A DNA stretch of 64,000 nt from Thiothrix winogradskyi (GTDB lineage: Bacteria; Pseudomonadota; Gammaproteobacteria; Thiotrichales; Thiotrichaceae): the NCBI RefSeq assembly GCF_021650935.1, contig NZ_CP091244.1, positions 558,001-622,000 on the forward strand, read 5' to 3'. The position numbers and the translations under genes were made by a program. Position 1 is the stretch's first letter. Each line of letters opens with the position of its first letter. Below the pieces are notes generated by a model that saw only the letters and a list, made by a program, of their open reading frames with translations, was not told the origin of the DNA and made no database searches. Shown here piece by piece: positions 16,411-25,374 of the stretch.

Positions 16411-18564
16411 TCACCCCTTGCGCTGCGCATCAATCACCGATGGCAATTGCAACAGCTTTTCCAGCACATCCCCAAGTTGTTGCACATCCCGGATTTCCAG
16501 GGTGAAATCCATCACTGCTAGGCAAGGGTCGTGAGTGTCGCGGGTATGCAGGCTGTGGATATTCACCTTTTCCTTGGCCAGCAGATTGGCAATATCACCC
16601 AACACGCCCGATTTGTTGTAGGTGGAAACCGTAATGTCTGCCGCATACGCTGCCGCGTGGTTGCCCCAGCCCACCTCGATAATGCGTTCCTCACGTTCCT
16701 TGCGTAAGTTAGCAAAGTCGGGGCAATCGGCACGGTGCACAATCACGCCACGCCCTTGCGACAAATACCCGCCGATCGCATCACCATTGACCGGGTGGCA
16801 ACAGGTCGCCAACTGGGTATACAGCTTGCTAACCCCACGCACTTCAATACCGCTGCTCACCACATCTGGGCTACGGGTTTTCCGTAATTTGAATTCGGCT
16901 TCATGCGTATTCAGCAGGAAGCGGCGAATTTGCGCCGGGGACACTTCATTGCGCCCCACCGCAATCAGGAAATCACGCTCGCTAGGGCGGCTGAAATGCT
17001 GTGCCAGTTCCTTGTAATTCAACTTACCCAAGTTGAGCAGGTGACGTTCTTTATCGAGGATGCGTTCGCCATCTTTGGCGTTCTGTTCGTGGTTTTGCTG
17101 GCTAAACCACTGGCGTACTTTTTGGCGGGTACTGCCGGATTTCACGAAACCGAGTTCGGGTTTCATCCAATCCTGACGTGGATGCTCGTTTTTACTGGTA
17201 AGAATTTCGACCTGTTCGCCATTACGCAGCGCGTAATTGAGCGGCACAATATTGCCATTGACCTTTGCCCCCCGGCAACGATGCCCCACACTGGTGTGCA
17301 CATGGTAAGCAAAATCCACGGGGGTTGAGCCTTTCGGCATGTCAATAATCCGCCCCTTGGGCGTAATCACAAATACCCGGTCGTTAAAGACTTCCGTGCG
17401 GAAATCTTCCATCAAATCACTGTCACTGTCGTTGCTATCCAATAAGCGGCGCATCGCATTGATCGCATCGCTCATGGCTTGGTCTTGCCGCCCGCCTTCT
17501 TTGTAATACCAGTGCGCTGCCACCCCTAATTCGGCGAAACGGTGCATCTCATGGGTACGGATTTGCACTTCCACAAATTTACTTTCCGGTCCCACCACCA
17601 CGGTGTGGATCGACTCGTAACCATTCGGCTTGGAATTGCTAATATAATCATCGTATTCTTCGGGTATATGCCGCCAAGTGTTGTGTACGATGTCTAATAC
17701 GCGATAGCAAGTGGCATGATCAGTCACCATCACCCGTACCGCACGCAAATCGTAGAGTTCATCAACACCTAGCTGCTTGCGGCTCATCTTCTTCCAAATG
17801 CTGTACAGGTGTTTGGGGCGACCATACACCTCGGCTTGAATGTCGTTTTTAACCAATAAATCCTTGAGGTTATGGATGAAATCGGCAATGTATTGCTCAC
17901 GTTCAATGCGTTTACCGGCTAATGATTTGGCGATACTTTTGTAGGTGTCAGGGTGCAGGAAACGGAACGACAAATCCTCCAGTTCCCACTTGATTTGGCT
18001 AATACCCAAACGGTTCGCCAGCGGCGCGTACAAATCCATACTCAGCCGTGCCACACAACGGTGCAAATCCGACACTTCCTCCCGCGACAGCAAGCGCAGG
18101 TATTGCAAGCTCCACGCCAATTTAATCAACACCGTGCGGATGTCTTTAATCATTGCCATCAACATGCGCCGCAACTGCTCGCCTTGCTCCTGGCGGGAAC
18201 TGCTGGGGTCAGTATTTTCCACACAATCACGGAAACGTTGCAGATTGCGCATGTCTTCACACAAACGCCGCACCGCTTGCCCGTATTCTTTTTCCACCAC
18301 ATCCAGCGTCAGGGTTTGTTGGAAACGGTTATCACATAGTAACGCTGCCATTAAGGTGGTTTGATCCACGTCCAAATGGCGCAAAATTTCGGCAACATCC
18401 AGGCTACAGGGTTGCAAAGGGTCAGTCGGCGGGGGGGATTGCAACAAATTATCAATGATTTGCCCAATCAGGTAAAAATCGCGCTCATTATCGGACACCC
18501 AAAAGCGTTCAATCCACGCCTGACGGGTTCGTGACTCGGTATCCGTGGTTCGGCTATGTCGCAT
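16411..18564 (-). CDS. relA: RelA-type (p)ppGpp synthetase
   Basis: The 717-residue protein makes the alarmone (p)ppGpp. Domains in order are a degenerate HD region (residues about 60-180), a synthetase domain (about 235-350, with YSIWKKMSRKQLGVDELYDL, then RAVRV, SKPNGYESIHT and VEVQIRT), a TGS domain (about 398-460, with PKGSTPVDFAYHVHT), and a C-terminal zinc-finger-like and ACT region. The HDxxED motif needed for hydrolysis is missing: the equivalent place reads LLCDNRF. This points to a monofunctional RelA, not SpoT. The ATG follows a strong GAGGAGG site. Confidence 0.9.
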   Translation of the reverse strand: MRHSRTTDTESRTRQAWIERFWVSDNERDFYLIGQIIDNLLQSPPPTDPLQPCSLDVAEILRHLDVDQTTLMAALLCDNRFQQTLTLDVVEKEYGQAVRRLCEDMRNLQRFRDCVENTDPSSSRQEQGEQLRRMLMAMIKDIRTVLIKLAWSLQYLRLLSREEVSDLHRCVARLSMDLYAPLANRLGISQIKWELEDLSFRFLHPDTYKSIAKSLAGKRIEREQYIADFIHNLKDLLVKNDIQAEVYGRPKHLYSIWKKMSRKQLGVDELYDLRAVRVMVTDHATCYRVLDIVHNTWRHIPEEYDDYISNSKPNGYESIHTVVVGPESKFVEVQIRTHEMHRFAELGVAAHWYYKEGGRQDQAMSDAINAMRRLLDSNDSDSDLMEDFRTEVFNDRVFVITPKGRIIDMPKGSTPVDFAYHVHTSVGHRCRGAKVNGNIVPLNYALRNGEQVEILTSKNEHPRQDWMKPELGFVKSGSTRQKVRQWFSQQNHEQNAKDGERILDKERHLLNLGKLNYKELAQHFSRPSERDFLIAVGRNEVSPAQIRRFLLNTHEAEFKLRKTRSPDVVSSGIEVRGVSKLYTQLATCCHPVNGDAIGGYLSQGRGVIVHRADCPDFANLRKEREERIIEVGWGNHAAAYAADITVSTYNKSGVLGDIANLLAKEKVNIHSLHTRDTHDPCLAVMDFTLEIRDVQQLGDVLEKLLQLPSVIDAQRKG

Positions 18565-18600
18565 GTCAGCAATGCCTCCTCTCTAACAAATAATTATTAT

Positions 18601-19296
18601 TTATAGCTTTGTAATAACAGCCTCCAGTTGCGCAAGATGGTGAATGGTCGCATCCGGTTCCTGCCCGCCCGGCCATGCTTGGCGGTCAGGATTAAACCAA
18701 ACGGTACGCAAACCTGCACTGGCTGCCCCCTGAATATCCCTCACCGGATCGTCGCCCACATAAACGGCCTGATGAGGAGAAATGCCTACGTGTTCTAATG
18801 CTTGATGGAAAATCGCCGGGTGAGGTTTCGCGACCCCGGCATCCGCAGAACTGTGGGCAAACTGAAACAAATGCCCAACGCCTATGTGATGGACACTGGC
18901 ATTACCGTTACTGATAACCCCAAGCAAAAAGTGTGCCGAAAGTGATTCGAGCGCCTCCAACGCCCCTTCAAAGAAGGTCACTTCATTACGTGCCAGCCAA
19001 AATACCTCGAACCCAGCCTCCACCAAGGTATCGGGGTATGCGTGCGCCTGCGCCAATGTTGCCAGCCAGTTTTTACGTAAACAAGTAAGATTATAGTGCA
19101 ATTCAGGGTATTGCTGCATGTAGTTCATGCGATGTTTAATGAGTTCATGCGGCGAGTGGTTCTCGGTAATCCGTGGATAGTGCTGTTGCAACCAGCCATA
19201 AAAACGGTGTTCAGCACGTTCAATCACTGGCTTTACCGCCCACAGGGTATCGTCAAGATCAAAAGCAATACAGCGTATAGTCATGTTGAAACTCAA
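18601..19296 (-). CDS. HAD-superfamily hydrolase, YigB-like
   Basis: The 231-residue phosphatase has the HAD motifs FDLDDTLW (motif I), VISNGN (motif II), KPHPAIF (motif III lysine) and VYVGDDPVRDIQGA (motif IV), with a class IA helical cap between motifs I and II. Sequence features are close to YigB-type phosphatases that act on FMN or sugar phosphates; the substrate is not certain. Alternative starts lie 12 nt apart (MSFNM, then MTIRC). It is encoded just upstream of relA on the same strand. Confidence 0.85.
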   Translation of the reverse strand: MSFNMTIRCIAFDLDDTLWAVKPVIERAEHRFYGWLQQHYPRITENHSPHELIKHRMNYMQQYPELHYNLTCLRKNWLATLAQAHAYPDTLVEAGFEVFWLARNEVTFFEGALEALESLSAHFLLGVISNGNASVHHIGVGHLFQFAHSSADAGVAKPHPAIFHQALEHVGISPHQAVYVGDDPVRDIQGAASAGLRTVWFNPDRQAWPGGQEPDATIHHLAQLEAVITKL

Positions 19297-19363
19297 TGTT
19301 TAGATTAGAATTTACTGGTAATATTAGCATTAGCTAACACAACGACAAGCAGTGGAGGGTGGC

Positions 19364-20170
19364 ATGAAAATCCGTCATTTAATAATACTAGCAGCCAGCA
19401 TCCTGTTATTTCCCGCCACATTATGGGCGCAAACGGTGGTACTGGTACACGGCTTCCAAGGCAATGGCATGGATTGTCGCAAACAAGGCGTTACCCCGGT
19501 ATTGCAGCAATACGGCTGGGTAGACGGCGGCAATATCGTCATGACTCAGGAGGGGGCTTACAACCTCAGCACTCCCGCTGCAAAGCCGGAACGCATTTTC
19601 TACACTGTAGAATTGCCACTGCGTGCGCCGATTATGCAGCAAACCTATTGGCTGAACACGTATTTGCAACACATCCATGCCCAGCGTCAGGAACCACTGA
19701 CCTTGGTAGGGCATTCGGCGGGCGGCATCGTCTCCCGCGCTTGGTTGGTCAGCGCCAACAGTGTGCCGGTGGATGCTTTGGTAACGGTAGCGACCCCGCA
19801 CGTTGGCACACCCAGCGCGGATCTGGCGAGTTTGGCAACCGATACCCCAATGGGCTTTTTCGCGGAAATGATGGGCTTTGGCAAATGGAGCGGCGATGCT
19901 GATGATTTATACGATGACCTGCGGGTGGAACAACCTGGGCGGTTTTTGTATTGGCTGAATCATCAGCCGCATCCACCGATTCGCTATGTATCGGTGGTGC
20001 GGGATAACCAGATACGCCCTGATCGCTTTGATTTTGTGGTGCCGACTTACAGCCAAGACATGAACAATACCTTTGCCCTGCGCGGTAAATCCGAATATTG
20101 GACAGTGCCACGTTCACACTTTTTGAGTATTCGGGATGGATATGTGTTGGCGCGGATTTTGACGCGCTGA
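19364..20170 (+). CDS. Secreted alpha/beta hydrolase, lipase-like
   Basis: A signal peptide (MKIRHLIILAASILLFPA) is followed by an alpha/beta hydrolase fold with the oxyanion-hole strand VVLVHGFQGNGMD and the nucleophile elbow GHSAGG. The likely acid and histidine are the D in VVRDNQIRPD and the H in VPRSHFLSI. Lipases and esterases of this kind cleave lipids or esters outside the cytoplasm. I chose the ATG at 19364, which has GGAGGG about 6 nt upstream; a GTG at 19352 would start inside that site. Function beyond hydrolase is inferred. Confidence 0.82.
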   Translation: MKIRHLIILAASILLFPATLWAQTVVLVHGFQGNGMDCRKQGVTPVLQQYGWVDGGNIVMTQEGAYNLSTPAAKPERIFYTVELPLRAPIMQQTYWLNTYLQHIHAQRQEPLTLVGHSAGGIVSRAWLVSANSVPVDALVTVATPHVGTPSADLASLATDTPMGFFAEMMGFGKWSGDADDLYDDLRVEQPGRFLYWLNHQPHPPIRYVSVVRDNQIRPDRFDFVVPTYSQDMNNTFALRGKSEYWTVPRSHFLSIRDGYVLARILTR

Positions 20171-20284
20171 CAATATGCCAGAAAACCCCAATTTCCTACC
20201 GCACATTCGGTTAGAGTGCTGAATGCAGCAGCAGCTTGCAGTATACTTGCCCCCTTTCAGGCATAAACGTAAAGCAAGTAAGTT

Positions 20285-21193
20285 ATGGCTAACTATGACC
20301 TTTCCACCTTTCAAGGGCTGATTCTGGCTCTGCAAGATTACTGGGCGCAACAGGGCTGCGTCATTATGCAACCGTATGACATGGAAATGGGCGCGGGAAC
20401 ATTCCACCCAGCCACATTCCTGCGTTCCATCGGCCCTGAGCCGTGGCGTGCAGCGTATGTGCAACCGTCACGTCGCCCAACCGATGGGCGTTACGGTGAA
20501 AACCCCAACCGGCTGCAACACTATTACCAGTTTCAGGTCTTGCTGAAACCGTCACCGGATAATATTCAGGAACTGTACCTCGGTTCCTTGCAAATGCTCG
20601 GTTTCGACCCGCTGGTACATGACATCCGCTTCGTCGAAGACAACTGGGAATCCCCAACGTTAGGCGCATGGGGCTTGGGCTGGGAAGTGTGGTTGAACGG
20701 CATGGAAGTCACCCAGTTTACCTATTTCCAGCAAGTCGGCGGCTTGGATTGCAAGCCCGTCAGCGGTGAAATCACCTACGGTCTGGAACGCCTCGCGATG
20801 TACATGCAAAACGTGCAAAGCGTCTACGATCTGGTATGGACGAAAGGCCCACAAGGGGTTGTCACCTACGGCAACGTTTACCACCAGAACGAAGTCGAGC
20901 AATCCACCTATAACTTTGAACACGCCAATGTTGAAGAGCTGTTTCACACCTTTGATGTGTGCGAACGCGAAAGCCAACGCCTGATCGAAGCCGGATTGCC
21001 CTTGCCCGCTTACGAACAAATGCTCAAAGCCTCGCACACTTTCAACTTGTTGGATGCGCGGAAAGCCATTTCCGTGACCGAACGCCAGCGCTTTATTTTG
21101 CGGGTGCGTACCTTGTCGCGTGCGATTGCTGAAGCCTATTACAACGTCCGTGAAGCGTTAGGCTTCCCGATGCTGTCCGCAGGAGAAAAATAA
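20285..21193 (+). CDS. glyQ: Glycyl-tRNA synthetase alpha subunit
   Basis: This 302-residue protein is the catalytic alpha subunit of the bacterial alpha2beta2 glycyl-tRNA synthetase, which attaches glycine to tRNA-Gly. It shows class II features: FHPATFLRSIGPEPWRAAYV, the motif 2 region QPSRRPTDGRYGENPNRLQH, and motif 3 SGEITYGLERLAMYMQ. Length matches the family. Its stop overlaps the glyS start by 1 nt (taATG), so the two subunits are translated together in equal amounts. Confidence 0.98.
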   Translation: MANYDLSTFQGLILALQDYWAQQGCVIMQPYDMEMGAGTFHPATFLRSIGPEPWRAAYVQPSRRPTDGRYGENPNRLQHYYQFQVLLKPSPDNIQELYLGSLQMLGFDPLVHDIRFVEDNWESPTLGAWGLGWEVWLNGMEVTQFTYFQQVGGLDCKPVSGEITYGLERLAMYMQNVQSVYDLVWTKGPQGVVTYGNVYHQNEVEQSTYNFEHANVEELFHTFDVCERESQRLIEAGLPLPAYEQMLKASHTFNLLDARKAISVTERQRFILRVRTLSRAIAEAYYNVREALGFPMLSAGEK

Positions 21194-23253
21194 TGTTACA
21201 CGATTTATTGGTGGAAATTGGCACCGAAGAGTTGCCACCTAAAGCCCTGAAAAAACTCTCCGACGCTTTCACAACAGGCATCGTTGCGGGTCTAGCCGAA
21301 GCGGGTTTAGCCGCTGCCGAAGTACACCCTTACGCTGCACCGCGCCGTTTGGCGGTATGGTTGCAAGGTGTACCGGTACAGCAAGCTGACCAAATCATTG
21401 AGCGCAAAGGCCCTGCATTGGCTGCCGCGTTCGACAAGGAAGGCAATCCCAGCAAAGCGGCGGAAGGGTTTGCGCGTTCGTGTGGCGTGGCGTTTGCTGA
21501 CTTGCAACAGATTGATACCGACAAAGGCGGCTGGCTGATCTTCCGTCAGCAACAAGTTGGGCAGCAAACCACGGCGTTGTTCCCTGCGATTGTGGAAAAA
21601 TCGCTGGCAGCATTGCCGATTCCGAAGCGGATGCGTTGGGGCAGCGGCTCGGCGGAATTCGTGCGCCCGATCCATTGGATCGTGATGCTGGCGGATGGCG
21701 ATGTCATCGACGCAAATATTCTGAGCATTCAGACCGGACGCGAAACCCGTGGACACCGTTTCCATGCGCCTGCTGCCGTCGCGATTACTACGCCAGCGGA
21801 TTACGCGGTGCAATTGGGTGATGCGTATGTGATCGCCCGCTTTGAAGCGCGGCGTGACATGATCAAGGCTAAAGTTGAAGCCCTTGCTACCGAACTCGGC
21901 GGCACTGCCATCATGCCCGACGACTTGCTGGATGAAGTCACCGGCTTGGTTGAATGGCCTGTCCCCGTGGCGGGGCGTTTTGAGGAACGTTTCCTCGACG
22001 TGCCCCAAGAAGCCCTGATTTCCACCATGCAGGACAATCAGAAATACTTCGCGCTGGTGGATGCGGCTGGCAAATTGATGCCAAACTTTATCACGGTTGC
22101 CAATATCGAAAGCCGCGATGTTTCGCAAATTTCGACGGGGAACGAGCGCGTGATTCGCCCACGTTTCAGCGATGCCGAATTCTTTTGGACACAAGACAAA
22201 AAGACATCGCTGGAAAGTCGCCGCGAACAACTCAAAAAAATGGTGTTCCAGCAAAAACTCGGCACGTTGTACGACAAATCCGAGCGCGTCGCACTGCTGG
22301 CGGCAGACATTGCTAAACGCATGGGTGGGGATGAAGCCCTAGCCATTCGCGCTGCGCAATTGGGCAAGTGCGACCTCGTGACCAGCATGGTGTTTGAATT
22401 CACCGAACTGCAAGGCACGATGGGGCGCTACTACGCCAATCATGATGGCGAAGCAGCAGAAGTCGCCAGCGCAATGGAAGAGCAATACATGCCGCGCTTT
22501 GCGGGTGACGAACTGCCATCCACCGCTACCGGACGTATTTTGGCGCTGGCGGAACGACTGGATACACTTACAGGCATTTTCGGCATCGGGCAAAAACCGA
22601 CGGGTGCAAAAGACCCATTCGCGTTGCGCCGAGCGGCGTTGGGCGTGTTGCGTATCTTAATCGAACTGCAATTGCCGCTGGATTTGGCAGACTTGCTGGA
22701 TAAAGCCGCTGACGGTTTAACCCCGCACCTTGGCAGCAAGCCGGATACGCAAGAAGCCTTGGATTATATCCTCGAACGCCTACGTGCTTACTATCAGGAG
22801 CAAGGCATTGGTGCTGAACTGGTGGAAGCGGTTGCCTCCCTCAAACCGACCCAGCCGCTGGATTTCGACCGCAGGGTGAAAGCAGTTGCCGCGTTCCGCC
22901 AATTGACTGCTTCTGAAAGCCTTGCCGCTGCGAACAAGCGTATCGGCAATATCTTGAAAAAGGTCGAAGGCAGTTTGCCGGAAAGCGTGAACCCTGCCTT
23001 GTTGCAGCTTGAGGCAGAAAAGGCATTAGCCAGTGCCGTGCAATATCAGGAAAACAAAGTTGTGCCATTGTTTGCAGCGGGTCAATACGAAGCGGCGTTG
23101 TTGTCGTTGGCGGAATTGCGTGAGCCAGTGGACAAGTTCTTTGATGATGTCATGGTCATGGCGGATGATGTGGACTTGAAAAACAACCGGCTGGCATTGC
23201 TGAATCGCTTGCGTGGCTTGTTCCTGCGCGTGGCGGATTTGTCGGTGTTGTAA
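21193..23253 (+). CDS. glyS: Glycyl-tRNA synthetase beta subunit
   Basis: This 686-residue protein is the tRNA-binding beta subunit, required with GlyQ for charging. The N-terminus LLVEIGTEELPPKALKKLS, RRLAVWLQGV and the RMRWGSG segment are typical, and the C-terminal anticodon-binding helices run to the end (VDKFFDDVMVMADD). Translation starts at the overlapping ATG with an AGGAGA site inside glyQ. Length fits the family. Confidence 0.98.
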   Translation: MLHDLLVEIGTEELPPKALKKLSDAFTTGIVAGLAEAGLAAAEVHPYAAPRRLAVWLQGVPVQQADQIIERKGPALAAAFDKEGNPSKAAEGFARSCGVAFADLQQIDTDKGGWLIFRQQQVGQQTTALFPAIVEKSLAALPIPKRMRWGSGSAEFVRPIHWIVMLADGDVIDANILSIQTGRETRGHRFHAPAAVAITTPADYAVQLGDAYVIARFEARRDMIKAKVEALATELGGTAIMPDDLLDEVTGLVEWPVPVAGRFEERFLDVPQEALISTMQDNQKYFALVDAAGKLMPNFITVANIESRDVSQISTGNERVIRPRFSDAEFFWTQDKKTSLESRREQLKKMVFQQKLGTLYDKSERVALLAADIAKRMGGDEALAIRAAQLGKCDLVTSMVFEFTELQGTMGRYYANHDGEAAEVASAMEEQYMPRFAGDELPSTATGRILALAERLDTLTGIFGIGQKPTGAKDPFALRRAALGVLRILIELQLPLDLADLLDKAADGLTPHLGSKPDTQEALDYILERLRAYYQEQGIGAELVEAVASLKPTQPLDFDRRVKAVAAFRQLTASESLAAANKRIGNILKKVEGSLPESVNPALLQLEAEKALASAVQYQENKVVPLFAAGQYEAALLSLAELREPVDKFFDDVMVMADDVDLKNNRLALLNRLRGLFLRVADLSVL

Positions 23254-23287
23254 ACCCGTCTTGAACTGGGATTGGTAGGATTAAAAG

Positions 23288-24163
23288 ATGGGCAGGATGA
23301 AGAATGGGTTTCCAGTCCTGTTTGTGTTGTTGTGGAGTACGGGTTTTATCGGTGCAAAATACGGTTTGCCGTATGCCGATCCGCTGGCGTTTCTGGTGGC
23401 GCGTTATGCGCTGGTGATTGTTGCCCTTTCCGTTTTGGCGTGGGCGGGTAAAGCCGTTTGGGAAACCAATCCTAAGCAATTATTCCATTTGATGGTGGCG
23501 GGTTTGCTGTTGCAAGCGACGTATCTGGGTGGGGTGTTCGTGGCGATTAGTCACGGCTTGCCTGCTGGGTTAACCAGTTTGATTGTGGGTTTGCAGCCGT
23601 TGCTTACGGCACTGTTTGCCGGGATTTTGCTGGGCGAAACCGTGCGCCGTTATCAGTGGGTCGGGATTGCGACGGGTTTGCTCGGTGTTATTCTGGTGCT
23701 CGCGGAAAAAGCCAGTGCGGGGGCTGCGCATAGCTTTGGTTGGGAAGCGGTGATTCCGGCATTGTGCGCGTTACTCGGCATCACGTTTGGAACGTTGTAT
23801 CAGAAACGTTTTTGCTCGCATTTCGATTTGCGCACGGGGTCGGTGGTGCAATTTGTACCGTCACTACTGGTGACGGCGCTGCTTGTACCTGCCATCGGTG
23901 AATGGCGGATTGAATGGACGGGCGATTTCATTTTTGCGCTGGGTTGGTTGGTAATCGTGCTGTCTTTGGGCGCGATCAGCTTGCTTAACCTGTTGATTCG
24001 GCATCACGGTGCGACCAATGTTACCAGCTTGTTTTACCTGACACCTGCGGTGACAACGCTGATTGCGTGGTTACTGTTTGATGAATGGTTAACCTTGCTG
24101 CAATGGTTCGGTATGGGCTTAACGATGTTAGGTGTGTGGTTAGTGCGGCGTAGCGCACCTTAG
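23288..24163 (+). CDS. EamA-family drug/metabolite transporter
   Basis: The 291-residue inner-membrane protein has ten predicted hydrophobic helices arranged as two EamA repeats. The first repeat begins FPVLFVLLWSTGFIGAKYGL; the second begins at about VIPALCALLGITFGTLYQKR. Such proteins export metabolites or take up solutes, but the substrate cannot be read from the sequence. It follows glyS by 34 bp in the same direction and may be co-transcribed. Confidence 0.9.
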   Translation: MGRMKNGFPVLFVLLWSTGFIGAKYGLPYADPLAFLVARYALVIVALSVLAWAGKAVWETNPKQLFHLMVAGLLLQATYLGGVFVAISHGLPAGLTSLIVGLQPLLTALFAGILLGETVRRYQWVGIATGLLGVILVLAEKASAGAAHSFGWEAVIPALCALLGITFGTLYQKRFCSHFDLRTGSVVQFVPSLLVTALLVPAIGEWRIEWTGDFIFALGWLVIVLSLGAISLLNLLIRHHGATNVTSLFYLTPAVTTLIAWLLFDEWLTLLQWFGMGLTMLGVWLVRRSAP

Positions 24164-24179
24164 CCGTGTGCTTTAAGTT

Positions 24180-25292
24180 TTAACCGAATTCGGCACTCGG
24201 TTTGCGCACTGCATCCAAACGGTAAGGCGTCGGATCAAGACACGGCGTGCGCCCCAACATAACATCCGTCAGCAATTGCACCGACGCCAACGCCATTGTT
24301 ACGCCATAACGGTAATGCCCGGCATTCACATACAGCCCGGCAATTTCCGGGTGCGCATCAATATAGGGAACCCCGTTCGGTGAGCCGGGGCGTAAACCGC
24401 TCCAATGGTTATTGATCGGCAAATCGCGTAACGCTGGCATCATCTCATAAGCCGTTTCGCGCAATTCATCCAAGCCATCGGTGGTAGTTTGCTTATCAAA
24501 CCCGCGCATTTCCAAGGTGGAACCGCACAAAATACGCCCATCTTGACGCGGAATCAGGTAACGTCCTTCGTGCAATACAATGCGCTTGAGCAAACCTTTC
24601 GGCCCCCGGAACAAAATCATTTGCCCCTGCACCGGGCGTATATCCACATGCAACGCCTGCATTTCCGGGAACAAGCCCGTCCACGCCCCCGTAGTGAGAA
24701 TCACATTATTCGCTTTGAAAACTTCATTGCCCAACTTCACCCCGGTCACGCGCCCATTCGCCGTTTCCAACCCCGTAACGGGGTAATGTTCCGCGATTTC
24801 AATCGGTAACAAGCGTAAGCTGGTGCGCAACGAGTCAGCAATCCGAGGGTTACGCATTTGGGCAATGTCAGGCATAAACATGCCTTGCGAGAAAGATTCT
24901 GCCAATTGTGGTTCGCAAGTTTGCATCGCAGCGGCTGAGCTTAGCGGCTGCAAATCGTAACCCCATGTTTGCGCCCAGGCTTGCGCAATAGCGGATTCAT
25001 TGGCATCCGTCATCAGTAAGCCGGAACGAATCCATTGCGGATCGATCCCCGTGGTTTCCTGCAAAGTCGCACACAAGGCGGGGTAACGTTGCTGGCTGTA
25101 TTGGCTCAGCCGTGAAATAGCATCCGGGTAACGCCAAGGGTAAAGCGGGGACAAAATACCACCGCCTGCCCATGTCGATTCTTTGCCCAATTCGCCTTGG
25201 TCGATGATCATGACTTTCATACCCGCTTCGTGCAAGAAACGGGCTGTCAACATACCTAAAATGCCACCACCGACAATAATTGCGTCTTTCAT
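24180..25292 (-). CDS. thiO: Glycine oxidase ThiO
   Basis: ThiO oxidises glycine to iminoacetate for assembly of the thiazole ring of thiamine. The 370-residue flavoprotein has the FAD-binding motif IIVGGGILGMLTARFL at the N-terminus, then STWAGGGILSPLYPW, and the conserved C-terminal SGLRPGSPNGVPYID and YVNAGHYRYGVTMA segments. It matches the glycine oxidase ThiO family in length and motifs. No other thi genes are in the window. It is convergent with the transporter gene. Confidence 0.92.
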   Translation of the reverse strand: MKDAIIVGGGILGMLTARFLHEAGMKVMIIDQGELGKESTWAGGGILSPLYPWRYPDAISRLSQYSQQRYPALCATLQETTGIDPQWIRSGLLMTDANESAIAQAWAQTWGYDLQPLSSAAAMQTCEPQLAESFSQGMFMPDIAQMRNPRIADSLRTSLRLLPIEIAEHYPVTGLETANGRVTGVKLGNEVFKANNVILTTGAWTGLFPEMQALHVDIRPVQGQMILFRGPKGLLKRIVLHEGRYLIPRQDGRILCGSTLEMRGFDKQTTTDGLDELRETAYEMMPALRDLPINNHWSGLRPGSPNGVPYIDAHPEIAGLYVNAGHYRYGVTMALASVQLLTDVMLGRTPCLDPTPYRLDAVRKPSAEFG

Positions 25293-25374
25293 GCGTCATC
25301 TCAACAACAGGGGGCTTAAAGTATACGGGAGACGCGGCGCGGTCATCTAGCGATGAATGCGCTTTAGGCGTTCA